The notes below the pieces were generated by a model. The model searched no databases and had not been told where the DNA came from. It saw nothing but the letters and a program-made list of their open reading frames with translations. DNA of 60,316 nt from a virus. The stretch spans positions 1-60,316 of the IMG/VR virus record IMGVR_UViG_3300047551_002696; one strand, 5' to 3'. The position numbers and the translations under genes were made by a program. Numbering within the stretch: the first letter of the stretch is position 1; every line of letters begins with the position of its first letter. Below are positions 43,625-51,400 of this stretch, piece by piece.

Positions 43625-44395
43625 ATGAATGTAGGATGTGATTTTAATCCAAATAGACCAGTTGGTGCTACCAAAGAAATGGTAGAATCTAGACCAATTA
43701 TGGAACAATTTAATAAGTATCATCAGCAAGGTCTTCAATGTTCAATTGATCCTGGTGCTCCTGCTGTTCCTCAAGGAGCAAGAGAGTATTTTGATAAACA
43801 TGGATATATGATTATTAAAAATCTATACGATCCAAAAGAATTATTTCATGAGGTTCCTAAAGAAAGGGGACAAATTAATTATTATGGATCTTTAGATATA
43901 TTCAACCATAATCCAGATGAAACGCAAGTTCCAGGATCTCTTGCACGTTATACTCACCCACAGTACAAACAAGCACACACAAAGATTCGTCTGATTCTTG
44001 AAGATATTCTTGGGGAAAAACTTTATAATACTTATTATTACGATCGTTTTTACTTTGCTGGACAAAGACTAGTAAGGCATTCTGATCGTGATGCTTGTGA
44101 GATTTCCGTGAGTGTTCAGATCAGTACTAATGCAGTCAATCCTTGGCCTTTCTGTATTGAAACTCCAAGTGGTGAAGAGCGTTTTGCAAATCTTCAAGAT
44201 GGATGGGGACTTCTTTATAAGGGATGTGAAAGAGATCATTGGAGAGATCCCTTAGAATCTAGATATAATAAATTTGGTAAATTCTTAAATAAAGTTTTCA
44301 AAAAAACAGATGATACATATCATCATCAAATTTTCTTTCATTATGTAAGAGCAAATGGTCCAAGAGCACATTGTGCAAATGATGCTGCGCGATGA
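43625..44395 (+). CDS. Second 2OG/Fe(II) oxygenase-like protein
   Basis: 256 residues, of the phytanoyl-hydroxylase-like type. The entry segment AREYFDKHGYMIIKNLYDP is typical of this fold. His152-Ser-Asp154 (RHSDRDACEIS) fits the iron site, and candidates for the distal ligands are His205 (ERDHWRD) or His233/His234, with Arg242 (HYVRANG). PWPFCIETPSG and NLQDGWGLLYKG suit the jelly-roll. I recall similar proteins in many marine T4-like phages. Substrate unknown. It overlaps the next gene by four bases (ATGA), so the three oxygenase-like genes form one operon. Confidence 0.75.
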   Translation: MNVGCDFNPNRPVGATKEMVESRPIMEQFNKYHQQGLQCSIDPGAPAVPQGAREYFDKHGYMIIKNLYDPKELFHEVPKERGQINYYGSLDIFNHNPDETQVPGSLARYTHPQYKQAHTKIRLILEDILGEKLYNTYYYDRFYFAGQRLVRHSDRDACEISVSVQISTNAVNPWPFCIETPSGEERFANLQDGWGLLYKGCERDHWRDPLESRYNKFGKFLNKVFKKTDDTYHHQIFFHYVRANGPRAHCANDAAR

Positions 44396-44940
44396 AAATA
44401 CCACTTTTTGAATATCCCACATATCAATACCAACTAACTGACTGGGACTTTAAAAAGAAAGCAATTTTGGGAAAAATTAAAGATAAAAATTTTATAAGAA
44501 CTCCACTCCAAACATTTGAAACTGATCGCCAAAAAGATAATTACTCATACATTCATTATATTCAGGACTTACTAAAACCCGAATTAAATGAATTTTGTCG
44601 AGAATCTAAAGTTACTTGTAGAATGACAGATGCTTGGTGTGTGAGATATTACAAAGGTGATCAACAAACAATTCATAATCATAGATCATGGGGATTTAGT
44701 GGAATTATATACTTGGAATATGACCCAGTAGTGCATAGTCCCACTTGTTTTGTTGCTCCTTGGCAAGATCCAAGAACAGATACAACATCTTTAGTTTTTC
44801 CTCAAAATGTTAAAGAGGGAACAATGTTATTATTCCCTAGCTATACTTTACACTTTGTTCATCCGAATCAAACAAAAAAAAGACGTTCTATATTGTCTTT
44901 CGACTTATTACCAGAACTTCCAGATCACCAGAAGGTATAA
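44392..44940 (+). CDS. 2OG oxygenase-like protein with HxH iron site
   Basis: 182 residues. WCVRYYKGDQQTIHNHRSWGFSGIIYLEYD and later EGTMLLFPSYTLHFVHPNQ with RRSILSFDL match the group of putative oxygenases that carry H-x-H (His95, His97) in place of H-x-D, with a distal His154 and Arg165. The start overlaps the preceding stop. Its nearest relative in the window is the protein at 49360. Because the acidic ligand is missing, catalytic activity is less certain than for the two genes upstream. Confidence 0.7.
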   Translation: MKIPLFEYPTYQYQLTDWDFKKKAILGKIKDKNFIRTPLQTFETDRQKDNYSYIHYIQDLLKPELNEFCRESKVTCRMTDAWCVRYYKGDQQTIHNHRSWGFSGIIYLEYDPVVHSPTCFVAPWQDPRTDTTSLVFPQNVKEGTMLLFPSYTLHFVHPNQTKKRRSILSFDLLPELPDHQKV

Positions 44941-44943
44941 ATA
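44936..44943 (+). promoter_or_regulatory. T4-type late promoter
   Basis: Exact TATAAATA overlapping the stop codon of the oxygenase-like gene, 24 bases before the GTG at 44967. Confidence 0.7.
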
Positions 44944-44966
44944 TTCAAAAGAGTACGTAGAAAGAA

Positions 44967-45626
44967 GTGGCATTAAATTTTCCTAGTTCTCCAACGGTAG
45001 GGCAAGTATTCACTGATTCTACGTCTGGAAACACCTATCGATGGACTGGTACATATTGGAAAAGTTATTCAACTGTAAATCCAGCAACTGATTTTGATGT
45101 AGTAAACTTAAATGTATCTGGTGTTACCTCTACAAGAAATTTGAGAGTAACTGGAATTACTACTTTAGGTATTGCAACAGTTGGTATTATCACTGCTTTT
45201 GAAGTTGATGTTTCTGGTGTTACAACTACACAGCATCTTCAAGTTACTGGAGTTACAACAGCAGTTAATATTAGTGCCTCTGGTATTAGTACTATAGGCA
45301 CTCTTAATGTATCTGGAGTTACTACAACTCAGCATTTAAGAGTTACTGGAGTTACTACTGCGGTCAATATCAGTGCCTCCGGCATCAGTACTGTAGGCAC
45401 TCTTAATGTATCTGGAGTTACTACTTCTCAGCACTTGAGAATTACTGGAGTTACTACATTTTCAGATGGTGTGCAAATATCTGGAATAGCATCCGTTGGA
45501 ACTGCAATTACAATGTATCCATCAACAGGTATTATAAGTGCAACTAGATATTATGGAGATGGATCTAGTTTAACAGGTGTTATTGGAATTGGGTTCAATG
45601 AATTGGACGGTATGCTATTCCTTTGA
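44967..45626 (+). CDS. Short repetitive fibre protein with GTG start
   Basis: 219 residues, starting at GTG behind AAAGAA. The head ALNFPSSPTVGQVFTDSTSGNTYRWTGTYWKSYS is a small Trp/Tyr-rich module common at fibre starts. Residues about 45-170 are GVTTTQHL(Q/R)V repeats with a 33-residue period (two nearly identical units at about 45297 and 45396). The end is YYGDGSSLTGVIGIGFNELDGMLFL, nearly the same type of end as the 73-residue protein at 54275. It shares a 53-bp identical stretch with the fibre gene at 39224. Confidence 0.7.
   Translation: MALNFPSSPTVGQVFTDSTSGNTYRWTGTYWKSYSTVNPATDFDVVNLNVSGVTSTRNLRVTGITTLGIATVGIITAFEVDVSGVTTTQHLQVTGVTTAVNISASGISTIGTLNVSGVTTTQHLRVTGVTTAVNISASGISTVGTLNVSGVTTSQHLRITGVTTFSDGVQISGIASVGTAITMYPSTGIISATRYYGDGSSLTGVIGIGFNELDGMLFL
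45210..45262 (+). repeat. 53-bp direct repeat shared with 40745-40797
   Basis: Second copy of the identical 53-base stretch described at 40745; a possible site of recombination between fibre genes. Confidence 0.85.
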
Positions 45627-45630
45627 TTAC

Positions 45631-45637
45631 CTAAATA
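45631..45637 (+). promoter_or_regulatory. Candidate late promoter
   Basis: CTAAATA followed by another AATAA, four bases after the stop and 23 bases before the ATG at 45661 (codon at 45660-45662). Confidence 0.5.
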
Positions 45638-45659
45638 AATAAAAAAAAGCAGTAATAAA

Positions 45660-46061
45660 ATGGCACTCAGAAGAACTAAATTATTAAGTGTAACTGCAGT
45701 AACTGGGATTAGTACTGTGGGAATTTTCACCGTAGGAGTGACGAATACTGGTGGTCCAGTTGGTGTTGCGTCTACAACTTATATTAGAAGCGTGGTTCTT
45801 CATAATACTGGACTTGCTACAGCAAGAACTTCTCTGTATTTGTATCCAAATACATCTCCAGTAACTGGTTTGGGAGTTACCGCAAATAGAATTCTCAGAA
45901 TTGACTTGGCATCAAATGAAACAACTTTCTTTGAAACTAATTATCCAATTGTAATGACAAACAGAGATACTTTAGCGGTTGAAGTTACGGCTCCAGATAG
46001 TGGAGGTGTAGGTATTGGATCGGCAGTGAATATTCTTATTAACGGTGACACTGATATCTAA
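45660..46061 (+). CDS. Small jelly-roll-like virion protein (family member 2)
   Basis: 133 residues: LLSVTAVTGISTVGIFTVGV, TTYIRSVVLHNTGLATARTSLYLYPN, RILRIDLASNETTFFETNYPIV, DTLAVEVTAP. All-beta, with the N-linked order expected for a small decoration domain. It is like 41182 and 56673 in size, starting region and position next to fibre genes. The next gene starts three bases after its stop, so the two are likely cotranslated. No known family. Confidence 0.6.
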   Translation: MALRRTKLLSVTAVTGISTVGIFTVGVTNTGGPVGVASTTYIRSVVLHNTGLATARTSLYLYPNTSPVTGLGVTANRILRIDLASNETTFFETNYPIVMTNRDTLAVEVTAPDSGGVGIGSAVNILINGDTDI

Positions 46062-46063
46062 CT

Positions 46064-47005
46064 ATGGCACCGTTAAAGTCAAATAACAATAGTAGAACTT
46101 TCAATTATAGGTTTGGAAGCACTGGAAAGAGGGCTTCTAGACCTGGACTAACATTTTCTGCAACTGGTGGAACTGTAACGGCAGCGGGAATAACCCCAGG
46201 AAATGGATATAGATATCATGTCTTTACTTCTCCCGGAACTTTTACTGTAACTCTTGGTTCCGGAACTGTTGAATATCTTGTAGTAGCTGGAGGAGGTGGG
46301 GGAGGAACTGGAACTGGAGGAGGTGGAGGAGCAGGTGGAGTTAGAAATGGTTCTATAACAATATCATCACCACAGACTGTTACTGTTGGATCTGGTGCTG
46401 CTCCTGCAGTACATGCAAACGCCTCTAATAATGGAAATAATTCAATATTTGGTTCAATTACTGCTAGTGCAGGTGGTAGAGGGGCAGGTGGATTTCCGGG
46501 TGGTGTAATAAATGCCGCATCTCCAGGTGGTTCTGGTGGTGGTGGTATGTCATATCCGCTTGCGGTATCTTCTACTGGAGGAACAGGAAATGCTGGAGGA
46601 TTTACTCCTCCTGAGGGAAACTCTGGTGGAAATGATTCTGGATTAAATGGTGGTGCTGGCGGTGGCGGTGCTGGCGGTGCTGGATCTACTGGACCCTCTG
46701 GAAATGGCGGTGCCGGGTCTCCATTTCCTGCATTTGCTGCACCAATAATATCTCCAGAAATACCAGCACCAGTACAACCAACTTGGACACCAGCAGTTGG
46801 TCCAACAGGATTATATGGTGGAGGGGGTGGTGGTTCTACATCTGGTACTGGTGGACCTGGTGGTGGTGGTGCTGGAGGAACTGGCGCAGGAATTCCAGGA
46901 GTTAAACACACTGGTGGAGGTGGAGGTGCAACTTGGTCTTATTCTGGAGGAAATCCTGCAGGAGGTGGTGGTGATGGTATCGTTATTATCAGATACTCAA
47001 TCTAA
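46064..47005 (+). CDS. Glycine-rich adhesin-like fibre-tip protein 2
   Basis: 313 residues. Head of about 70 residues with TGGTVTAAGITPGNGYRYHVFTSPGTF, then EYLVVAGGGGGGTGTGGGGGAGG, a long Gly/Pro-rich body and DGIVIIRYSI at the end. Paralogue of 41575 and 48509. It contains GGTGNAGGF-T181-PPEGNSGG. The Gly codons are mostly GGT/GGA, which makes the opposite strand an open but meaningless Pro-rich frame. Receptor recognition is likely by analogy with Gly-rich tips of T4-like fibres. Confidence 0.7.
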   Translation: MAPLKSNNNSRTFNYRFGSTGKRASRPGLTFSATGGTVTAAGITPGNGYRYHVFTSPGTFTVTLGSGTVEYLVVAGGGGGGTGTGGGGGAGGVRNGSITISSPQTVTVGSGAAPAVHANASNNGNNSIFGSITASAGGRGAGGFPGGVINAASPGGSGGGGMSYPLAVSSTGGTGNAGGFTPPEGNSGGNDSGLNGGAGGGGAGGAGSTGPSGNGGAGSPFPAFAAPIISPEIPAPVQPTWTPAVGPTGLYGGGGGGSTSGTGGPGGGGAGGTGAGIPGVKHTGGGGGATWSYSGGNPAGGGGDGIVIIRYSI

Positions 47006-47008
47006 ATA
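47002..47008 (+). promoter_or_regulatory. Candidate late promoter
   Basis: CTAAATA overlapping the preceding stop, 20 bases before the ATG at 47029. Confidence 0.5.
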
Positions 47009-47028
47009 ACTAAAAAAATAATATAAAA

Positions 47029-47961
47029 ATGGCACTTCGTTCTTTAGGAAATAGATTAGCATCTTTTAAAGATTATAACTCAAGATCAGAAACTGGAGGA
47101 TCAAGACCTGCTGTGTATGAATATGTTTTTTTTGGTGGAACAACTGGAACTATAACTGTCCCTAACATAGTTACAACTCTTAAAGTTGCTGGTTGTGGTG
47201 GAGGTGCAAATGGAGTTGCTGCTGGTCCTGCCGGTCTTGGTGGTGAAGCTGGAGGCGGTGGTGCAGCTTCAAATATTGTAGGTAATACATATTCTTTAGC
47301 AGGAATAACTAGCATTTATTATTCAGTTGGTAACGCTGGACAAGATACTTTTGTAAAACAAAACGATTCTTCTGGTGCAGATATTATTAGACTATCTGCC
47401 GGAAGTGGAACATCTGGTGGACCTGCAGCAGGTGGAGGACCAAATGCAGTTGCTGGTGGTGCTGGTGGTGCGCAGGTTGCCAGATATGGTAGTGGTTCTC
47501 CCGGAAGTTCATCACCATCTCCAGGAGGATGTGGTGGTGGTGGAGGAGGAGGAGGACTTACTGATAATGGTCAGCCTGGAACTTCTGGCGGATCCGGTGG
47601 ACCTTTTTCCGCAAATCCAAATGCAATACAAACATTTGCTTCTGGACCAGCACCAAGTTTTTGGTCTTTTCGAACCACTCCAGTTCCAACATCATCAACA
47701 GATTTATCAGCAGAAACTCAGGGTCAAAACTTTGCGTATGCTCATGGTGGGGTTTCATATGTTAATGCTCCAGGATCTGGTGGAGGAAGAGGTGGGGGTG
47801 CAGGAGTTGGTATTCAATACAATGACCCATCAAGCCCCGAAAATGGAAATTATTTTGGTGGTGGGGGTGGAAGTGATGGAAGCGCTGCGGGTGCTGGAGC
47901 ATATCCTTCAGTAAATGCAAGACAAGGCGGAAAGGGAATTCTTGTGTTACAATTTTATTAA
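47029..47961 (+). CDS. Glycine-rich adhesin-like fibre-tip protein 3
   Basis: 310 residues, more diverged than the other Gly-rich proteins. MALRSLGNRLASFKDYNSRS starts it, VYEYVFFGGTTGTITVPNIVTTLKVAGCGGGANG leads into the Gly-rich body, and GGKGILVLQFY ends it. It has one Cys in the head and one in the body (PGGCGGGGG). It lacks the TPPEGN motif of its paralogues but contains SPSPGGCGG and DPSSPENGNY. It is followed after 10 bases by an oxygenase gene. Confidence 0.68.
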   Translation: MALRSLGNRLASFKDYNSRSETGGSRPAVYEYVFFGGTTGTITVPNIVTTLKVAGCGGGANGVAAGPAGLGGEAGGGGAASNIVGNTYSLAGITSIYYSVGNAGQDTFVKQNDSSGADIIRLSAGSGTSGGPAAGGGPNAVAGGAGGAQVARYGSGSPGSSSPSPGGCGGGGGGGGLTDNGQPGTSGGSGGPFSANPNAIQTFASGPAPSFWSFRTTPVPTSSTDLSAETQGQNFAYAHGGVSYVNAPGSGGGRGGGAGVGIQYNDPSSPENGNYFGGGGGSDGSAAGAGAYPSVNARQGGKGILVLQFY

Positions 47962-47971
47962 TTTAACTTAT

Positions 47972-48481
47972 ATGAGCAAAATTGAAATTTTTGATAATTT
48001 GATACCAGAAAATGAACAGATAATCATAAAATCACTCTTATCCAGTGATATGTTCCCATGGTATTATAATTCACAAACTATAAGAGATTCTTTACAAAAC
48101 AGATCTCAGTTTACACATACGTTTTATAAAGAAAATTCTATACTCTCCGATAACTTTGACATCTTATTAAATTGTTTTAATCCTTATATCTCAGAATTTA
48201 AAACACATTGTATTAATAAGATGAAAGCAAATTTAAATATTGCACATTCTGATAGAAAAATTTTAAATCCTCATGTAGACCTCTTAACTTCTGGTATTAC
48301 TTACTTATATTACGTTAATGATTCGGATGGTCCAACAAGATTTTATGAATCAAAGTGGAACAATAAAAAAATATACCCAAAACAAGGTAGAATTGTAAGA
48401 TTTCCATCAAACATGCTTCATACTGGCGATGTGCCAAGAAAACATGATAGAAGAATGGTAATTAATATTATTTTTGAATAA
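47972..48481 (+). CDS. 2OG/Fe(II) oxygenase-like protein
   Basis: The ATG at 47972 gives 169 residues; the frame is open 57 bases further back, into the end of the Gly-rich gene, and that reading is rejected. MSKIEIFDNLIPENEQ is a typical start of small 2OG oxygenases. Iron and substrate residues appear complete: His101-Val-Asp103 (NPHVDLL), His150 (NMLHTG) and Arg160/Arg161, with YLYYVNDSDGPTRFYE and KQGRIVRFPSN between. Closely related to the protein at 49890 (both have YYVNDSDG). It lies between two Gly-rich fibre-tip genes. Substrate unknown. Confidence 0.8.
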   Translation: MSKIEIFDNLIPENEQIIIKSLLSSDMFPWYYNSQTIRDSLQNRSQFTHTFYKENSILSDNFDILLNCFNPYISEFKTHCINKMKANLNIAHSDRKILNPHVDLLTSGITYLYYVNDSDGPTRFYESKWNNKKIYPKQGRIVRFPSNMLHTGDVPRKHDRRMVINIIFE

Positions 48482-48486
48482 ATTAT

Positions 48487-48494
48487 AATAAATA
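48487..48494 (+). promoter_or_regulatory. Candidate late promoter
   Basis: AATAAATA, five bases after the stop of the oxygenase-like gene and 14 bases before the ATG at 48509. The spacing is short but similar to other genes here. Confidence 0.5.
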
Positions 48495-48508
48495 TTTAAA
48501 AAACAAAG

Positions 48509-49363
48509 ATGGGAATAAGATCAATTGGAAATAATTTACAAACTTTTTTAGACACTTTTCTGAGAAGTGGCACAGACGCAATGTTCGCATCAAATTTTTC
48601 TTTTGATGCTACTGGTGGTACTGTATTTGATTCTGGTGGATATCGTTATCATGTTTTTACCGCGTCAGGACCATTCAATATTTCTTCTCTAGGAGCAAGT
48701 CCGGGACAAATATCAAATCTTCTTGTTGTTGCTGGTGGGGGTTATGGGGGTCTTTCCCGTGCTGGAGGGGGAGGTGCTGGAGGATTAAGAAATATATCAA
48801 ATATTCCAGTAACAGTTCAAGATTATACTATAACAGTTGGAGGGGGGGCAGCAGTTCCTGGAGCTGCAACTCCGTCCTCCGCATTATCTTATACTGCTAC
48901 TGGTGGTGGATCTATGCCTGCTGATGGTGCTGTGGGTCCCGGAGGATCTGGATCGGGTGGTCCAGGAAATAACAGTGGTGCTGGTGGAACAGGAAATGTT
49001 GGAGGATTCACTCCACCAGAAGGAAATCCTGGTGGCACGGGATCTGCTGCTATTGGTGGTGGAGGTGGTGGGTCTGCTGCTGCTGGAAACAGCGCACCAG
49101 GTCCTTATCCAGCTCCAGGAGTTCAAGGTGGAAATGGGACATTAATTCCATGGGTGCCAAGTGCATATGGCGAAAATGGATATTTTGCTGCTGGTGGATC
49201 TTCTACTGGATATTCAGGTGTTCCAGCTCCACCAGGAAATACTGCTGGCGGGGGCGGTGGTGGAAACCGTGCTGCTTTAGCAAACACTGGTGGTGGAGGT
49301 GGAGGATATACTCCAAATGCGGCTGGAGGATCTGGAGTTGTTATTTTGAGATATTTGCCATGA
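48509..49363 (+). CDS. Glycine-rich adhesin-like fibre-tip protein 4
   Basis: 284 residues. Head MGIRSIGNNLQTFLDTFLRSG, then FSFDATGGTVFDSGGYRYHVFTASG, then NLLVVAGGGYGGL and a Gly/Pro/Ala-rich body, ending in GSGVVILRYLP. It contains GGTGNVGGF-T168-PPEGNPGG, nearly identical to the motif in 46064. Its TGA overlaps the start of the next oxygenase-like gene (ATGA), giving the tightest fibre-oxygenase coupling in the window. Confidence 0.7.
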   Translation: MGIRSIGNNLQTFLDTFLRSGTDAMFASNFSFDATGGTVFDSGGYRYHVFTASGPFNISSLGASPGQISNLLVVAGGGYGGLSRAGGGGAGGLRNISNIPVTVQDYTITVGGGAAVPGAATPSSALSYTATGGGSMPADGAVGPGGSGSGGPGNNSGAGGTGNVGGFTPPEGNPGGTGSAAIGGGGGGSAAAGNSAPGPYPAPGVQGGNGTLIPWVPSAYGENGYFAAGGSSTGYSGVPAPPGNTAGGGGGGNRAALANTGGGGGGYTPNAAGGSGVVILRYLP

Positions 49364-49893
49364 TAAAATTTTTATATTATGTTTTTCATGTAAAAAATCA
49401 CAAAAAAGTACAAGAACAGATATTTCAACAATATATCAATCAAAGACAAAAAACACCAACACATGATGGATGTTTTATATCAAACACAGATTGGATAAAT
49501 GGTACATACCATTCATTGGGGAATTTTCACTACATTGATTTTTTACTTCAAGAAAATCAGAAGAAATTAGATGACTTTTATAAAAAAAATTTTTTAAGAA
49601 ATAAGCAATATCAAATAACAAATGCATGGTTTAATCAGTATGATTCATTTTCTGGAGCAGAACATAAAATCCATGCACATCCAAATAGTGATATAACAAA
49701 CATCTATTATTTAGAACTTAAAGATAAGCATTTGGCAACGCATATTATTCACCCACAAACTAAAAAAGTGATTAGACCAAACGTGAGAGAGGGTGATATT
49801 TTATGTTTTCCTGGAAACATAGAACATTATTCTCCGAAAAACTTTACAAAAACAAGAAAAACTGTACTTGCATTCAATATTGATATAAAATGA
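49360..49893 (+). CDS. 2OG oxygenase-like protein with HxH site, coupled to glycine-rich gene
   Basis: The ATG at 49360 overlaps the stop of the Gly-rich gene. The same frame is open far upstream inside that gene, but that reading is a shadow of the Gly-rich sequence. The 177 residues include NAWFNQYDSFSGAEHKIHAH (His105, His107), NIYYLELKD, REGDILCFPGNIEHYSP (His156) and TRKTVLAFNID (Arg166). Layout as in the protein at 44392, again with H-x-H rather than H-x-D. The stop overlaps the next gene (ATGA). Activity not certain. Confidence 0.7.
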   Translation: MIKFLYYVFHVKNHKKVQEQIFQQYINQRQKTPTHDGCFISNTDWINGTYHSLGNFHYIDFLLQENQKKLDDFYKKNFLRNKQYQITNAWFNQYDSFSGAEHKIHAHPNSDITNIYYLELKDKHLATHIIHPQTKKVIRPNVREGDILCFPGNIEHYSPKNFTKTRKTVLAFNIDIK

Positions 49894-50399
49894 TAGAAAT
49901 CTTTGACGACGCTATAGAAAGAGAAGACCAAGATTATTTTGAGTCTTTTCTGCTAGGCGATTTATTTCCGTATTATTTTAGAACTAATACAACATATAAT
50001 GATGAGCAAGATACTTGCCAATTTCAACATAATCTATATTATAACGGACAAAGTAACTCAGAATATTTTGAAAAGTTTTTTAGTAAATTTAAAAAATTTA
50101 TTGATAATTACTCTTCTCATAAAAGTATAATTAGAATGAAAGTAAATTTACTTTTAAATAATAAAGCAGATACTTTTAATACTATTCATACAGATTATGA
50201 CTTAGAACATTTAAGTTTATTGTATTATGTAAATGATAGTGATGGTGATACTTTTTTATTTGATGGTAATATTGTCATTAAAACAGTATCTCCAAAAAAA
50301 GGAAGAATTTTGCTTTTTGATGGTAAATATAAACATGCAAGTTCAAATCCCATTCACTCAAAATATCGTTCAGTTATTAATATTAATTTAGGACCATGA
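49890..50399 (+). CDS. 2OG/Fe(II) oxygenase-like protein
   Basis: 169 residues, paralogue of the protein at 47972. It begins MIEIFDDAIEREDQDYFESFLLGD and has the full set His100-Thr-Asp102 (TIHTDYD), His149 (KYKHASS) and Arg160 (YRSVINI), with LLYYVNDSDGDTFLFDG and KKGRILLFDG. Its start and stop both overlap neighbouring genes, making an operon of Gly-rich protein, two oxygenase-like proteins and the unknown protein at 50396. Base composition is lower in GC than the fibre genes. Substrate unknown. Confidence 0.8.
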   Translation: MIEIFDDAIEREDQDYFESFLLGDLFPYYFRTNTTYNDEQDTCQFQHNLYYNGQSNSEYFEKFFSKFKKFIDNYSSHKSIIRMKVNLLLNNKADTFNTIHTDYDLEHLSLLYYVNDSDGDTFLFDGNIVIKTVSPKKGRILLFDGKYKHASSNPIHSKYRSVININLGP

Positions 50400-50773
50400 A
50401 AGAAATTATTTTACCATTAGAGAATCATAATGTTTTTAATTTTCAGGCATCAACATGCCCAGAAGGAGTTAAATTTTTCTTTGACAGGAATCGTTATTTG
50501 CTGATAAGAAATCTTTTTTCTGAAGGTGAAAAATTCAATATGATTGAAAAAAAAGTTAGTAATGCAATTATGAAATCAGTCTATTGTGCCTTTTCTGGTG
50601 ATTTAAAAATGATTTGTTCAACAACAGAACCAATAAAATTATTAATTGATTCTGGTTATTTCACACTTAATGTTGGAGATGCATTTTTATATGAAGACAA
50701 TAGTATAGATGTGAAAGTTAAGAAAAAAATGTTTAAATTTCCAGAATTTCAAATACTATCTTTTTGTTTCTAA
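50396..50773 (+). CDS. Unknown protein resembling the N-terminal part of an oxygenase
   Basis: 125 residues. GVKFFFDRNRYLLIRNLFSEGEKF aligns with GAREYFDKHGYMIIKNLYDPKELF of the oxygenase-like protein at 43625, but no H-x-D motif follows. The rest (SVYCAFSGDLKMICSTTEP, LNVGDAFLYEDNSIDVKVKKKMFKF) is unassigned. It may be a decayed or truncated oxygenase, or a small accessory protein. It is coupled to the previous gene (ATGA overlap) and ends just before a CTAAATA motif. Confidence 0.55.
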   Translation: MKEIILPLENHNVFNFQASTCPEGVKFFFDRNRYLLIRNLFSEGEKFNMIEKKVSNAIMKSVYCAFSGDLKMICSTTEPIKLLIDSGYFTLNVGDAFLYEDNSIDVKVKKKMFKFPEFQILSFCF

Positions 50774-50776
50774 ATA
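50770..50776 (+). promoter_or_regulatory. Candidate late promoter
   Basis: CTAAATA overlapping the stop at 50771-50773, 27 bases before the ATG at 50804. Confidence 0.45.
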
Positions 50777-50803
50777 TTATAAAGATCTATAAAATAAGTA
50801 AAA

Positions 50804-51400
50804 ATGGCACATTTTGCTCAACTTGACGAGAACAATATAGTTACTAGAGTCATTGTTGTAAGCAATGAAGATGTTTTAAATTCTGATGGGGAAGAAGTAG
50901 AACAAATTGGGATAGATTTTTGTAAAAATCTTTTTGGATCCGATACTAATTGGAAACAAACCTCATATAATAGTAATATGCGAGTAAGATATGCTGGACC
51001 TGGAGATATGTATGATGAAGAATATGATGCGTTTATTAGACCAAAACCTTTTCCATCTTGGGTTTTAAATGCACAAACACTGGATTGGGAGTCACCAATT
51101 GGACCTCCCCCCATACTTACTGAAGCAGAGATTGAGTATCGTTGTTTCTATATCTGGAATGAAGAAACTCAACAATGGGATTTAGAAACTCCTCGACCAT
51201 TAAAACCAGAACTTACAGAAGAGCAGTTTCTTAATAGGCAATTTTATCGTTGGGATGAAATAACTAATACTTGGGTATTAGTTCCAGTGTCTAATTTACC
51301 ACCATCACTTACACAAGAACAAATTTTTTCAGGAAAATATTATCGTTGGGATTATGAAACAGAATCATGGATATTAGATACAAATCTACCACCATCATGA
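50804..51400 (+). CDS. Cyanophage MAHFA-type protein with WNEE/RWDE repeats (copy 2)
   Basis: 198 residues, the longer paralogue of the protein at 42534: MAHFAQLDENNIVTRVIVVSNE, WKQTSYNSNMRVRYAGPGD, DAFIRPKPFPSWVLNAQT. After residue 110 come three related units with an aromatic-Trp core (YIWNEETQQWDLE, YRWDEITNTWVL, YRWDYETESWIL), separated by LT.EQ linkers; copy 1 has only one. Unit number therefore differs between copies, which suggests repeat gain or loss. Probably a virion component of unknown function. Confidence 0.65.
   Translation: MAHFAQLDENNIVTRVIVVSNEDVLNSDGEEVEQIGIDFCKNLFGSDTNWKQTSYNSNMRVRYAGPGDMYDEEYDAFIRPKPFPSWVLNAQTLDWESPIGPPPILTEAEIEYRCFYIWNEETQQWDLETPRPLKPELTEEQFLNRQFYRWDEITNTWVLVPVSNLPPSLTQEQIFSGKYYRWDYETESWILDTNLPPS

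Noticed and set aside
46216-46911. Long open frame on the minus strand inside the Gly-rich gene (Pro-rich product)
   Set aside because: It is the complement of GGT/GGA glycine codons, which reads as proline. No start context and no promoter. Similar shadows at 41956-42453 and 47073-47315 are dismissed for the same reason.
49150-49359. N-terminal extension of the oxygenase-like gene at 49360
   Set aside because: The extension is the Gly-rich gene read in another frame (Trp/Cys/Arg-rich). The ATGA overlap start is far more likely. The same applies to the extension of 42534 back to 42300.
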